Assembly (NCBI RefSeq): GCF_004331995.1
Contig: NZ_SJDT01000003.1
Location: 1-64,000 of the forward strand
From: Arcanobacterium bovis
GTDB lineage: Bacteria > Actinomycetota > Actinomycetes > Actinomycetales > Actinomycetaceae
Reading direction: 5' to 3'
DNA length: 64,000 nucleotides
This document shows, in pieces, positions 38,369 to 47,611 of this stretch (its first letter is position 1; every line of letters begins with the position of its first letter). The translations under genes were made by a program, and so were the position numbers. The notes below the pieces were generated by a model. That model was not told the DNA's origin, made no database searches, and was given only the letters and a program-made list of their open reading frames with translations.

Positions 38369-39216
38369 TTCGATTCTACCTTAGATCGCCACATCTGAGC
38401 GTCAGTGAAAGCTCGCAAAACTGCAATTGCCCACGAGCCAGCCGTCGCTGATCGCAAAACGTGCTCACCGAGTAAAACCGGTTGTGCTCCCGCGCCTGTG
38501 AACAGTTCAATTTCCTCAGGTGCGATGCCGCCCTCTGGACCAACGATCACCACGATTTGCGCAGGTAGCGAAGCCATTGTTGCACTAATTTCCGGCGAAT
38601 CGTCCGACGCCGATCCCTCACCTTGGCAAAATACCAAAGTGCGTAAGTGTTGCACCAAAGAATCACGTGCTTCTTCATGGCAGACCAACACCCAGCAATC
38701 ATTGGCTACCCACTGCCCGATTTTGGCTGCTAACTCGCGCGATTTTACGACGTCGTGCACCACCGGCACGTACGAACGGCGCGACTGCTTGGCAGCAGCA
38801 TCAGCTGTGAGCTGCCATTTTGCAGTTCCTTTGCTCGCTTTTCCCGGCTGACTCCACGTGACGATTGCCCGCTGCGACTCCCATGGAACTACCTCATCTA
38901 CGCCAAATTCGGTAGACGTTTCCACTGCTTGCTCATCGCGCCCACCCTTCGCCAAGGCTTGCACTAGGATAATTCGCACATCAGGAGCCTTTTCATTCTT
39001 CACTTCAAGCGCTGTGCCGCTGAGCTGGTTTTTTGCCACGTCGTCCACTTCCACAGTAACGCGCAAGCCACGACCATCAACGATGTCGATACGCTCGGCG
39101 CAACGAGTGCGACGTACCGTTGCGGCGTGGCGAGCTTCGTCTCCACTAAGCACGACGACGTCGCCCACACGCGGCTGCTGCAGGTTACGATCAATATAAA
39201 CAGGGAGCGTCACCAA
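38365..39216 (-). CDS. rsmE: 16S rRNA (uracil-1498-N3)-methyltransferase
   Basis: SPOUT-fold methyltransferase that modifies U1498 of 16S rRNA. The signature VIVGPEGGIAPEEIELF and the knot segment LLGEHVLRSATAGSWAIAVL are clear; the N-terminal PUA-like part includes VVLSGDEARHAATVRR. Length 283 is slightly long because of a short inserted stretch before the GPEGG motif. It follows dnaJ by 47 nt. Confidence 0.95.
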   Translation of the reverse strand: MVTLPVYIDRNLQQPRVGDVVVLSGDEARHAATVRRTRCAERIDIVDGRGLRVTVEVDDVAKNQLSGTALEVKNEKAPDVRIILVQALAKGGRDEQAVETSTEFGVDEVVPWESQRAIVTWSQPGKASKGTAKWQLTADAAAKQSRRSYVPVVHDVVKSRELAAKIGQWVANDCWVLVCHEEARDSLVQHLRTLVFCQGEGSASDDSPEISATMASLPAQIVVIVGPEGGIAPEEIELFTGAGAQPVLLGEHVLRSATAGSWAIAVLRAFTDAQMWRSKVESN

Positions 39217-39263
39217 ACACCGCCAATCGAAGAAACGAACTGCGAAAATGCGCCATCATGACA

Positions 39264-40382
39264 TCAGTGTCCCATGAACTTATCTTTAAGACGCGAGAAT
39301 ACCGAGCTTAAATCTGAAATCATCCGAGCTGCTGGGGATTCTTCGCCGCGCAACTTGGCAAGTTCTTCAATCAATGCACGCTGAGCATCATCAAGCTTGG
39401 TAGGAGTCTTCACCTGGACGGTAATTTTTAGATCTCCACGGCCGCGGCGATGCAAACGCCCAACTCCCATGCCTTCCAATTTCACTTCGGCACCAGACTG
39501 TGTGCCAGGAGCAATATAGACCTTCTGTTCACCATCAAAAGTGTCGATAGCTAGTTCGGTGCCAAGCACAGCGCTCGTCATCGGCACTTCGAGCGTGGCA
39601 TGGAGATGGTCTCCTTGACGTACAAAAATCGGATCTTTTTCTACATAGACCTCGGCGAAAAGGTCACCTGGCATGCCACCGGCCACTCCGGCGTCGCCCT
39701 GCCCCGTGAGCCGGATCCGCATGCCGTTCTCAACACCCGCAGGAACTTTGACAGTTACGGATTTCTTCGAGCGCACACGCCCCTCACCAGAGCATTCGCC
39801 ACATGGTGTGACAATCTGTGTGCCGTAACCTTGGCACGCACCGCAAGCGGACGTCGTCATCATCTGGCCGAATAGGGAGTTAGTTACCCGTTGGATCGAA
39901 CCCGAACCGCCACATTGAGCACATGTCACCGGCTGCGTGCCAGGAGCCGTCATCATGCCGTGACATTCGGGGCATTCAGCAGCAATATCAACAGTTATTG
40001 GCTTGTCTACGCCAAACACAACTTCATCCAAGCTGAGGTTCATTTGCACAAGCGAATCAGAACCCCGCTGCGTGCGGGAAATTGGACCACGCTGAGCAGC
40101 TCCGCCGCCAAAGAATGTAGAGAAAATATCTTCGAAACCAAATCCACCAGCGGCGCCTGCACCGCCACCGCGGAGAGCATCCTCGCCACCCATATCGTAC
40201 ATGCGGCGCTTTTCTTCATTGGAGAGCACGTCATAAGCGCTAGTTACGTCCTTGAAGCGCTCAGCACCGTCAGGACCAGCCACATCGGGATGTAATTTGC
40301 GCGCCAACTTTCGATACGCTTTTTTGATATCGTCTTGCGAGGCATCTCTCGACACACCAAGGATTTCGTAATAGTCAGCCAC
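39264..40382 (-). CDS. dnaJ: Chaperone protein DnaJ
   Basis: Hsp40 partner of DnaK. J domain with HPD in RKLHPDVAG, a Gly/Phe-rich stretch (GGGAGAAGGFGFEDIFSTFFGG), four zinc-finger repeats (CPECHG, CAQCGGSG, CGACQGYG, CGECSGEG) and the C-terminal substrate domains. Length 372 fits DnaJ2 of actinobacteria that is paired with hrcA. The start is a GTG after AGGTAAAG. It is downstream of hrcA, and so under CIRCE control. Confidence 0.97.
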   Translation of the reverse strand: MADYYEILGVSRDASQDDIKKAYRKLARKLHPDVAGPDGAERFKDVTSAYDVLSNEEKRRMYDMGGEDALRGGGAGAAGGFGFEDIFSTFFGGGAAQRGPISRTQRGSDSLVQMNLSLDEVVFGVDKPITVDIAAECPECHGMMTAPGTQPVTCAQCGGSGSIQRVTNSLFGQMMTTSACGACQGYGTQIVTPCGECSGEGRVRSKKSVTVKVPAGVENGMRIRLTGQGDAGVAGGMPGDLFAEVYVEKDPIFVRQGDHLHATLEVPMTSAVLGTELAIDTFDGEQKVYIAPGTQSGAEVKLEGMGVGRLHRRGRGDLKITVQVKTPTKLDDAQRALIEELAKLRGEESPAARMISDLSSVFSRLKDKFMGH

Positions 40383-40435
40383 TGAATGCTTTACCTATCT
40401 TTTATATTCGGGTTAATTTATCTGATTTCGTGCAA

Positions 40436-41458
40436 CTAGTTCTGCCGCAAAATTTCCGACAAATACGTTGCAATTGCATGGACACTTGATATTGCGCCTG
40501 GGTAGTCCATTCGAGTTGGGCCGATAATGCCCAAACTTGCGATGGTCTGATCTGATGTATTGCCGTAGCCAGATGACACTATCGATGTTTCCACCAGTTC
40601 TTCAGTATCATTTTCGCGGCCAATTCGAACGTGGAGTCCCTCACCCTGCTTAGCCAACAATTTCATCAGAACTACTTGTTCTTCGAGCACATCAAGGATC
40701 GGCGCGATCGAATTGTGAAATTCCACGTTGTAGCGGCTCAAATTGCCAGTACCAGCCACAACTACACGCTCTTCAACTTCATTGAGCAAGGTTTGACGCA
40801 AAACATCGAGAATATTGCGCGCGAAAGTTTGGAGATGTGCAGGGCAATTTTCCAAGAGCTGCGCAGATGCCGAACCAAGCACTTTCAGCTGCAATCCAGT
40901 GAGATGCTCGTTGATGGCAAGGCGTAGATCGTCAAGATTTGCTTCTTTGATTTGCTGGCTATGCTCGATAGTGCGTTGCTCAACTCGACCGGCGTCGGTA
41001 ATCATGACGATGAGAATGAGCTGCTCACTGAGTCGTACTAATTCGACGTGACGCAAGGTTGTGCGCCGCAACGACGGATATTGCACCACCGCAACTTGTT
41101 GAGTGATCTGCGCCAATAGTCGCACGGTACGATCCAAAACGTCGTCTAAATCCACTGCTTCGCGCAAAATACGTTCGATTGCAAGGCGTTCGCCAGCTGA
41201 AAGAGGTTTAATCTCAGCGAGCGAATCAACAAAAGCGCGATATCCAGCATCGGTCGGAATTCGCCCAGCAGAGGTATGCGGCTGCACAATCAGCCCAGCT
41301 TCCTCCAACTGAGCCATATCGTTGCGAATAGTAGCAGGAGAAACATGGAAGCCATGACGTTCCACAACGGCTTTTGAGCCTACAGGTTCCCTCGTAGACA
41401 CGTAGTCTTCAACGATAGCGTTGAGCACGATCCGTCGTCGTTCATCTGGTGTTCCCAC
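40436..41458 (-). CDS. hrcA: Heat-inducible transcription repressor HrcA
   Basis: Repressor of class I heat-shock genes through the CIRCE operator. Winged-helix region: RREIVL-type start with VSTREPVGSKAVVERHGFHVSPATIRNDMAQLEEAGLI, cited in part, then GRIPTDAGYRAFVDSL and a long GAF-like domain. The frame opens at 41512, inside the CIRCE promoter region. A GGAAAGGGGG site 6 nt before the GTG at 41458 makes that the likely start (340 residues, beginning VGTPDERRR). First gene of a long operon running to era. Confidence 0.95.
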   Translation of the reverse strand: MGTPDERRRIVLNAIVEDYVSTREPVGSKAVVERHGFHVSPATIRNDMAQLEEAGLIVQPHTSAGRIPTDAGYRAFVDSLAEIKPLSAGERLAIERILREAVDLDDVLDRTVRLLAQITQQVAVVQYPSLRRTTLRHVELVRLSEQLILIVMITDAGRVEQRTIEHSQQIKEANLDDLRLAINEHLTGLQLKVLGSASAQLLENCPAHLQTFARNILDVLRQTLLNEVEERVVVAGTGNLSRYNVEFHNSIAPILDVLEEQVVLMKLLAKQGEGLHVRIGRENDTEELVETSIVSSGYGNTSDQTIASLGIIGPTRMDYPGAISSVHAIATYLSEILRQN

Positions 41459-41501
41459 CAAGTTCCCCCTTTCCACATGTTGCAACAGTTTCAGCGTGAG
41501 T

Positions 41502-41533
41502 GTTGCACTCAAAGTATCCGAGTGCTAATTCTA
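41502..41533 (-). promoter_or_regulatory. CIRCE operator with overlapping -10 of hrcA
   Basis: GTTGCACTC (41502-41510), a 9-nt spacer, and GAGTGCTAA (41520-41528) match the CIRCE consensus with about two mismatches in the left arm. On the minus strand a TAGAAT -10 (41533-41528) abuts it, so bound HrcA would cover the start site. Confidence 0.9.
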
Positions 41534-41602
41534 CGCTTTTCTTACCTCAACACGCATCTGCGCAACGTCCGATTGGTCACCCCTTTTTCGCCTCCGGTGA
41601 TT

Positions 41603-41614
41603 TAACCTAGTGAG
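41603..41614 (+). promoter_or_regulatory. Leaderless-type -10 element of the DUF3097 gene
   Basis: TAACCT (41603-41608) and then AGTGAG precede the GTG at 41615; no ribosome binding site is present. Confidence 0.45.
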
Positions 41615-42565
41615 GTGAACTCAAGATTTACCAACCGACATCCTTCCGGCCGTGAGATTCATCGGTTCAAAGAGGCCGACGCCGCCACACCAGTTTTTCG
41701 AAATGCCAACGATCGTTATGGCGACGACGTTCTGCGCGCCGATCCACTGCGCAAACCCAAAGCACGCGAGATACCTGCCGAAGTAGGCCTACTGCTTGAA
41801 GATGTGCAAACAGGGTATGTAGGCGAGGTGGTGCGAGTTTCCAAAGTTGCTGGTCAATGGCAGATGGTACTTGAAGATGGGGATTTCAAACAGCGCTCAT
41901 TTCCACTCGGTCCTGGATTCTGGGTTGAAGGTGAACCGGTAGTGATTGTGGAACCAAAGGTAACGCCACAGCGTAACGATACGCAACCGCGCGTCGTCGC
42001 CGGAAAATTCGTTACCGCATCGGGCTCTCTTCACGTGGATCACAAAGCTCGGGTAGCGCGACCATCGCGTATCTGGGTAGAAGGTAAACACGATGCACAG
42101 CTCATCTCGAAAATTTGGGGTGAGGACCTCGCTTACGAAGGAATTATGATCGAGGAGCTTTACGGTGCCGATCACCTTATTGACGTGCTCAAAGTTTTTG
42201 GCCCGTCCAACGATCACCGCGCTGGCGTACTTCTTGATCATCTCGTGCCGGGTTCAAAAGAATGGCGAATCGCCCAAGAGGCAATGAAGTACCCGGGTGT
42301 TTTGGTGCTTGGACATCCGTATATTGACGTGTGGCAAGCGATTAAACCTCGTACTATCGGCATTGCTAGCTGGCCAAATGTTCCGCGCGGCGAAGATATT
42401 AAATCTGGAACGCTCGCACGACTCGGCTGGCCACACGCGAATGCTGAGGATATCGGCATAGGCTGGCAAAGGATGCTGGATTCGGTGCATTCCTACACCG
42501 ATCTTGAGCCTGCGTTGCTCGGCAGGATGGAAGAGCTCATCGATTTTGTGAGCGCTGGGTTATAA
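41615..42565 (+). CDS. DUF3097-family protein
   Basis: Matches the actinobacterial DUF3097 group, usually encoded near hrcA and hemW; its function is not established. The middle section has a TOPRIM-like phrase, RIWVEGKHDAQLISKIWG, followed by YEGIMIEELYGADHLID and VLLDHLVPGSKEW, and later PGVLVLGHPYIDVW, a run of acidic residues suited to a metal site. An N-terminal ~130-residue domain (VGLLLEDVQTGYVGEVVRVSK) looks like a beta-rich domain. I infer a nucleic-acid-linked role. Start is a GTG; no other start fits. Confidence 0.75.
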   Translation: MNSRFTNRHPSGREIHRFKEADAATPVFRNANDRYGDDVLRADPLRKPKAREIPAEVGLLLEDVQTGYVGEVVRVSKVAGQWQMVLEDGDFKQRSFPLGPGFWVEGEPVVIVEPKVTPQRNDTQPRVVAGKFVTASGSLHVDHKARVARPSRIWVEGKHDAQLISKIWGEDLAYEGIMIEELYGADHLIDVLKVFGPSNDHRAGVLLDHLVPGSKEWRIAQEAMKYPGVLVLGHPYIDVWQAIKPRTIGIASWPNVPRGEDIKSGTLARLGWPHANAEDIGIGWQRMLDSVHSYTDLEPALLGRMEELIDFVSAGL

Positions 42566-42580
42566 GCTATCGCAGCGTCA

Positions 42581-42621
42581 GCGTTACAACCTCACAAAAG
42601 GACTGCGTTACAACCTCACAA
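42581..42621. repeat. 17-bp direct repeat across a gene end, period 24
   Basis: GCGTTACAACCTCACAA occurs at 42581-42597 and again at 42605-42621. The second copy carries the last codons and stop (LVRL-stop on the minus strand) of the gene at 42608; the first is an in-phase copy just beyond it. It looks like a 24-bp duplication of the gene end. Confidence 0.8.
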
Positions 42622-43282
42622 GCTGCCCCAGCGCACTTTTAATCGCTTTAATCTCCGCAACCAATTCTGAATCAAACTCATGAGCTGCAATAATGACACT
42701 TGCAGTATTGCCGTTGGTGTAGATCGCCACCACATTTGGCTGGGAATTTGCCCACTCTAGCAAGGCAGAATCTTCTTGCAGCTCCGCCGAACTTGCCGTG
42801 GCGTAGAACGTCCAACGCCTTTGTGACGGTTCGAGAAACGACGGCGCCGTCACCGGCGTCGATGCAAAACCTACTGGAAGCTTGAATGAATCAGTAACAC
42901 CAAGCATTTGTGGAAAAGTTTTCTCACTACCATCTGCAAGGAATGGCGAATCAACTGTAATGACTTGGTATGCATCGCTTTCGCCCACAAGGATTCGAGC
43001 GCTGCGCCACGTTTGAGTACCACTGCCACTCAACGCATCATGAGCTGCGGCATTAGCTAAAAATGGCCACAAAGACGTATTGCTCTGCTCGCCGATGAGA
43101 AAAGTGCGAGCATCTTTGACGATGTCCTTATGCGAAATCTTTTCTTTGCGCAAAAGCGCGATGAGTCGAGTGCGCTCATCCCATGAGCCTTTCGTTTTAG
43201 GCGACAGCCCTACAAAAAGTGCCCATCCGAGCGAACCAGCAAATAGCACAATCAACAGCGTCTTAATGTAGATATCGCCCAT
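42608..43282 (-). CDS. Membrane-anchored protein of unknown function
   Basis: I do not recognise a family. From the ATG at 43282, with AGGTAGAGGG upstream, it has 224 residues: one N-terminal hydrophobic helix (IKTLLIVLFAGSLGWALFVGL) and then an extracytoplasmic-looking domain with Ser/Thr/Ala-rich segments and no cysteine motif. An upstream extension of 20 codons exists but lacks a better ribosome binding site and would overlap hemW. It lies 28 nt after hemW and probably belongs to the lepA-trmB-hemW message. Confidence 0.6.
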   Translation of the reverse strand: MGDIYIKTLLIVLFAGSLGWALFVGLSPKTKGSWDERTRLIALLRKEKISHKDIVKDARTFLIGEQSNTSLWPFLANAAAHDALSGSGTQTWRSARILVGESDAYQVITVDSPFLADGSEKTFPQMLGVTDSFKLPVGFASTPVTAPSFLEPSQRRWTFYATASSAELQEDSALLEWANSQPNVVAIYTNGNTASVIIAAHEFDSELVAEIKAIKSALGQLVRL

Positions 43283-43310
43283 AATCCCTCTACCTCTCGG
43301 AAAGCTACAC

Positions 43311-44561
43311 TTACCAAAGTTCACGAATAACAGTATCGGCAAGCAACCGACCTTTTCGCGTAAGCACGATTTTTCCGCTCAAAGCGTGATGCGGATCAAT
43401 AAGCTCGTCGCTAACAAGATTAGCCACCACATGTGCAGGTGTGCCGGAAGGTACTTTAATGCCGCTTGAGAGCCGAACTCCCATCATGATGTGCTCTTCG
43501 CGTCGCTCAACCTCAGTGAGTACCTCACGTCCAGCTGCAGGACTCGCAGGTAGATTACCGTCGATAGCGTTCAAACGCTGGGCATATGCGATTGGGTGTT
43601 TCACATTCCAAAAACGTGTACCGTTAATATGCGAATGAGCCCCTGGCCCATATCCCCACCAATTTGCGTTGCGCCAGTAGTGCATATTGTGCTGGCATTC
43701 TTCTCCCGATTTCGCCCAATTCGAAATCTCATACCACTGTAATCCAGCAGCAGAAAAGCGCTCATCAGCCAATACATACTTATCTGCGAGCTCCTCAGGA
43801 TCTGGCTCGCGGATTTCTCCTCGGCGCAACTGTGCACCCATTTTCGTGGCCGGCTCAACAGTGAGAGCATACGCAGAGATATGCGCAGGTTCGAGTTCAA
43901 GAGCTGCCTCAATCGAGCGTTCCCACTGCTCCATCGACTCTCCCGGCGCCCCATAGATCAAATCAATCGAATAACGCAGACCAAGCTCTTGGGCCCACGT
44001 TGCAACCTTTTCAACCTGTCCTTGGGTATGGGCACGATCAAGTGTGGCTAAAACTTGAGGATCAGCCGATTGCATACCGCAGGATATTCGGGTAAATCCG
44101 GCATCTTTGAGCTGCGCCAAATAATCTTTGGTCAACGTTTCTGGGTTTGCTTCGGTGGTGACCTCAGCACCTTCTTCAAGACCAAAAGCGGCAGTCAAAT
44201 CAGCAAAGATACCCAACAGTTGCTTGGCAGCAAGCATCGTTGGTGTACCACCGCCAAAAAATACTGTGCGGAGTGCTCCGTGCTCGCCTGTGTCCAGCAC
44301 CCGCCGCGATAATTCAATTTCACGCCGCACAGTATGGCGAAAATCTTCAACGGATGCGCCTGGGCCAAAATCGAGATTTGTATAGGTATTGAAATCACAA
44401 TATCCACAGCGTACGCGGCAAAAAGGGACGTGAATGTACGCCGAAAAACCTCCGCCGACGTGCGGCTCAGGCAATGTGCCATCGGCGGGCGCGGGATCGC
44501 CTAGCGGCAGTTCAGCCAAGTTGTGCCAATCCTCGACGCGAGCTCGCCGGACGCTCTCCAC
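43311..44561 (-). CDS. hemW: Heme chaperone HemW (coproporphyrinogen-III-oxidase-like radical SAM)
   Basis: Radical-SAM protein related to HemN. The 4Fe-4S motif C-x3-C-x2-C is CRVRCGYC (Cys48, 52, 55), followed by DFNTYTN and GGGTPTMLA. A HemN C-terminal domain follows. Family members bind haem and deliver it to proteins; they do not oxidise coproporphyrinogen. The frame from the ATG at 44561 overlaps trmB by 50 nt; a TTG at 44519, with GAGGA about 11 nt upstream, would cut the overlap to 8 nt and matches where homologues begin (around DPAPADGTLP). Confidence 0.92.
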   Translation of the reverse strand: MESVRRARVEDWHNLAELPLGDPAPADGTLPEPHVGGGFSAYIHVPFCRVRCGYCDFNTYTNLDFGPGASVEDFRHTVRREIELSRRVLDTGEHGALRTVFFGGGTPTMLAAKQLLGIFADLTAAFGLEEGAEVTTEANPETLTKDYLAQLKDAGFTRISCGMQSADPQVLATLDRAHTQGQVEKVATWAQELGLRYSIDLIYGAPGESMEQWERSIEAALELEPAHISAYALTVEPATKMGAQLRRGEIREPDPEELADKYVLADERFSAAGLQWYEISNWAKSGEECQHNMHYWRNANWWGYGPGAHSHINGTRFWNVKHPIAYAQRLNAIDGNLPASPAAGREVLTEVERREEHIMMGVRLSSGIKVPSGTPAHVVANLVSDELIDPHHALSGKIVLTRKGRLLADTVIRELW

Positions 44562-45537
44562 CGCGATCCGCGAGCACAGTTTCCCCGCGGGCGACGGCGC
44601 TCACCCACGGATCCTCGGGCACCTCGGCGTCGTCAATCCCCAGGTTGTTGCGCACAGCGACGACGTCGTGAACCTTCCGTTGTGCTTCAAGACCACGTTC
44701 TTCAAAACGCGTCATAACGCGTTCTTCGAAACGAGGCGCAAAACCTCCTTGGTAGATACCCTCGTCAGTAAAATCAATGTTCTGACCAGCATAAGGATTT
44801 CTAAACCACGGAGATTCGGCGATCACGTCTCGCATCTGCCAGGCGTAGTTGTCCCAATCGGTGGCCATGCGCCATACGCCGTCGGGCTGCAAAATTGCAG
44901 CTACTGTATGCGCAAAAGACGGCGAAACGATTCTGCGTTTGCGGTGTTTTTTCTTGCGCCACGGATCAGGAAAGAAAGTCCATACTTGGGAGGCATACTG
45001 ACGCTGACCAGCGTTTTGAACGACGTCGTGTGCGCCGTCGCGCTCAATGGCGTGCGCCAGAGCTTGCTCAGCAACGTGCGCAGTAACCTGCTCAGCAGCG
45101 TGCGTCGCGGACGATTCACTACCAAGGTGGGCGCCAAAAATGATCGGCAATGCCTGAGCCGCATCCAGTTCAGCGATCTTAACGTTGTCGAGTTCAGCGC
45201 GTGACACTGCGTTTACACAGCGTGCAACCCCTGGCGCCCAAGCTTCAAAGGCCAAAAAATCCCATTCGGGGTGAAGGGTGGCAGCATGAACTAGCTGCTC
45301 TCCAGAGCCAGGCCCGACTTCCACCACAATTGGCGCTTCCCTGCCAAACACGGCAGCCAAATCAATATGAGAGCCGGCCGCAATGGTTGCTTGTCCGACA
45401 CCTTTTTCAAAAGGGAGCAGGTATTTTTCGGAGTGCTCTTCCATGACTTTTTCATACTTATCGCCAAGACGCTTCCCACGCAAGGAAAACGACATAATAC
45501 GCCCGTAATTTACCGGCTGCTGTCCACTATCGACCAC
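44512..45537 (-). CDS. trmB: tRNA (guanine-N7-)-methyltransferase
   Basis: SAM-dependent enzyme making m7G46 in tRNA. The SAM-binding motif is EVGPGSGEQL and the TrmB signature is FFPDPWRKKKHRKRR. At 341 residues it is about 100 longer than most. Residues 137-183 hold an inserted Ala/His/Glu-rich segment built from an 8-residue (24-nt) repeat, and there is a long C-terminal tail. Start is a GTG directly after the lepA stop; ATG at 45495 (MSFSLRGKRLG) is an alternative. Confidence 0.93.
   Translation of the reverse strand: MVDSGQQPVNYGRIMSFSLRGKRLGDKYEKVMEEHSEKYLLPFEKGVGQATIAAGSHIDLAAVFGREAPIVVEVGPGSGEQLVHAATLHPEWDFLAFEAWAPGVARCVNAVSRAELDNVKIAELDAAQALPIIFGAHLGSESSATHAAEQVTAHVAEQALAHAIERDGAHDVVQNAGQRQYASQVWTFFPDPWRKKKHRKRRIVSPSFAHTVAAILQPDGVWRMATDWDNYAWQMRDVIAESPWFRNPYAGQNIDFTDEGIYQGGFAPRFEERVMTRFEERGLEAQRKVHDVVAVRNNLGIDDAEVPEDPWVSAVARGETVLADRGGERPASSRRGLAQLG
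45041..45104. repeat. 24-bp tandem repeat within trmB
   Basis: CGCTCAATGGCGTGCG (45041-45056), TGCTCAGCAACGTGCG (45065-45080) and TGCTCAGCAGCGTGCG (45089-45104) recur with an exact 24-nt period. On the minus strand they encode the repeating A-H-x-A/I-E-x phrase of the TrmB insertion. Confidence 0.7.
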
Positions 45538-47397
45538 TTATTTCTTCTTACTCTCTGGCATTTCAGAGCTGAGCGCTGCCACAAAGGCCTCTTGCGGCAC
45601 ATCGATTCGACCAATCGACTTCATGCGCTTCTTGCCCTCTTTTTGCTTCTCAAGAAGCTTGCGCTTACGGCTAACGTCGCCACCATAGCACTTGGCCAAC
45701 ACATCTTTGCGCAGTGCACGAATAGTTTCACGCGCAATAACTCGTGAGCCAACCGCAGCCTGAATTGGGATCTCGAACTGCTGGCGCGGGATGAGAGTCT
45801 TGAGTTTTGCCGCCATCTCCACGCCGTATGAATATGCACTATCTCGGTGAACAATCGCAGAGAATGCGTCCACGGTTTCGTGGTTGAGCAAAATATTGAC
45901 TTTCACCAAATCCGCAGCTTGTTCTCCTTCTTCCTTGTAATCCAGAGAAGCGTAGCCCTTGGTGCGCGATTTGAGTTGATCGAAAAAATCCGTCACGATT
46001 TCCGCTAGTGGAAGTTCATAACGCAGTTCAACGCGGTCTTCCGAAAGGTAATCCATCCCCTTCATGTTTCCGCGGCGCTGCTGACTCAGTTCCATAACCG
46101 TTCCCACGTACTCCTTCGGAGTCAAAATTGTGGCATCAACCAGCGGTTCGATAACTTCCTTAATCTTTCCTTCTGGGAATTCCGAAGGATTCGATACCTT
46201 CACTTCTTCCCCAGCGTCTGTGATTACTCGGTAATTTACTGACGGCGCGGTAGCAATCAAATCCAGATCAAATTCGCGTGCAAGGCGCTCGGTAATAATT
46301 TCTAAGTGGAGCAGGCCTAAAAAGCCACAGCGATAACCAAACCCCAAAGCTACAGAAGTCTCCGGCTCGTAGGTGAGTGCGGCATCATTGAGCTTCAATT
46401 TGTCTAACGCATCGCGCAAAGCTGGATAGTCAGATCCGTCAATTGGATACAAACCAGAGAACACCATCGGCTTTGGGTCTTGGTAACCAGAAAGCGCTTG
46501 AGCAGCTGGCTTGTTCAAATCGGTGATGGTATCACCCACGCGCGATTGACGCACGTCTTTCACACCGGTAATGAGGTACCCTACCTCACCCACGCCCAGG
46601 CCTTTCGATGGCATTGGCTCAGGTGAAATCACACCAATTTCCAAAAGTTCGTGTGTCTGCTTGGTAGACATCATCTGAATGCGCTGGCGCGGACGCAGAT
46701 TTCCATCCACCACACGCACGTAGGTCACAACTCCACGGTAGGTGTCGTATACGGAATCGAAGATCATAGCGCGAGTTTCGGCATCGGCGTCGCCAACTGG
46801 AGGCGGCACCTCACCCACAATCCGGTCAAGCAGCACGTCCACGCCCTCGCCCGTCTTACCTGAAACGCGAATACAATCTTCTGGTTCACAACCGATGAGC
46901 GAAGCGAGCTCCACAGCGTATTTATCCGGGTTAGCTGCGGGAAGATCAATTTTATTGAGCACTGGAATGATGGCGAGATCATTTTCGATCGCCATATACA
47001 AATTGGCAAGAGTCTGAGCTTCGATTCCTTGCGCCGCGTCCACCAGCAGAATTGCTCCCTCACAAGCCGCAAGCGACCGTGAAACTTCATAAGAGAAATC
47101 GACGTGCCCCGGCGTATCGATCATATTAAGGGCATAGGCCGAACCATCAACAGTCCAGGGCATGCGCACCGCTTGCGACTTAATCGTAATTCCGCGTTCG
47201 CGCTCAATATCCATTCGATCCAGATACTGCGCGCGCATATCCCGCTCTGAAAGTACTCCAGTAAGTTGGAGCATACGGTCCGCCAGGGTAGATTTCCCGT
47301 GGTCAATATGGGCAATAATGCAGAAATTACGGATACGATCTGCGGCAGTGGCTGCCGGTTCGATCTGTTTGATCTGCTCTGACGTACTTACAGGCAC
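45538..47397 (-). CDS. lepA: Elongation factor 4 (LepA)
   Basis: Translational GTPase that remodels stalled ribosomes. G1 [11 protein letters not shown]3 [12 protein letters not shown] and G4 NKIDLP are present, as are domains II, III, V and the LepA-specific C-terminal domain ending [16 protein letters not shown]. The frame opens 17 codons further up, but AAGGAG lies 4 nt before a GTG at 47397, giving 619 residues. It is followed immediately by trmB. Confidence 0.96.
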   Translation of the reverse strand: MPVSTSEQIKQIEPAATAADRIRNFCIIAHIDHGKSTLADRMLQLTGVLSERDMRAQYLDRMDIERERGITIKSQAVRMPWTVDGSAYALNMIDTPGHVDFSYEVSRSLAACEGAILLVDAAQGIEAQTLANLYMAIENDLAIIPVLNKIDLPAANPDKYAVELASLIGCEPEDCIRVSGKTGEGVDVLLDRIVGEVPPPVGDADAETRAMIFDSVYDTYRGVVTYVRVVDGNLRPRQRIQMMSTKQTHELLEIGVISPEPMPSKGLGVGEVGYLITGVKDVRQSRVGDTITDLNKPAAQALSGYQDPKPMVFSGLYPIDGSDYPALRDALDKLKLNDAALTYEPETSVALGFGYRCGFLGLLHLEIITERLAREFDLDLIATAPSVNYRVITDAGEEVKVSNPSEFPEGKIKEVIEPLVDATILTPKEYVGTVMELSQQRRGNMKGMDYLSEDRVELRYELPLAEIVTDFFDQLKSRTKGYASLDYKEEGEQAADLVKVNILLNHETVDAFSAIVHRDSAYSYGVEMAAKLKTLIPRQQFEIPIQAAVGSRVIARETIRALRKDVLAKCYGGDVSRKRKLLEKQKEGKKRMKSIGRIDVPQEAFVAALSSEMPESKKK

Positions 47398-47611
47398 GGA
47401 ACTCCTTAACTCATGTTTCTCAGGTATAAGGCTACCAGCGCGCGGCATGTGCCCAAGATCTTGTCGTATGTGATTTTAACATCGGCACAAAAGCTCACCG
47501 CAAGATATTGTAGCTTTTGGCACTAAGAGCTGTATAAATGCTAGAATTTCTTTTGGTTTACACATGTTGCCTGTGCAACATAACGTACACAATACGGCAA
47601 AGGAGCACGTT

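Noticed and set aside
44434-45204. 256-codon frame opposite hemW and trmB
   Set aside because: Spans the junction of two clear genes on the other strand with no homology or start signal.
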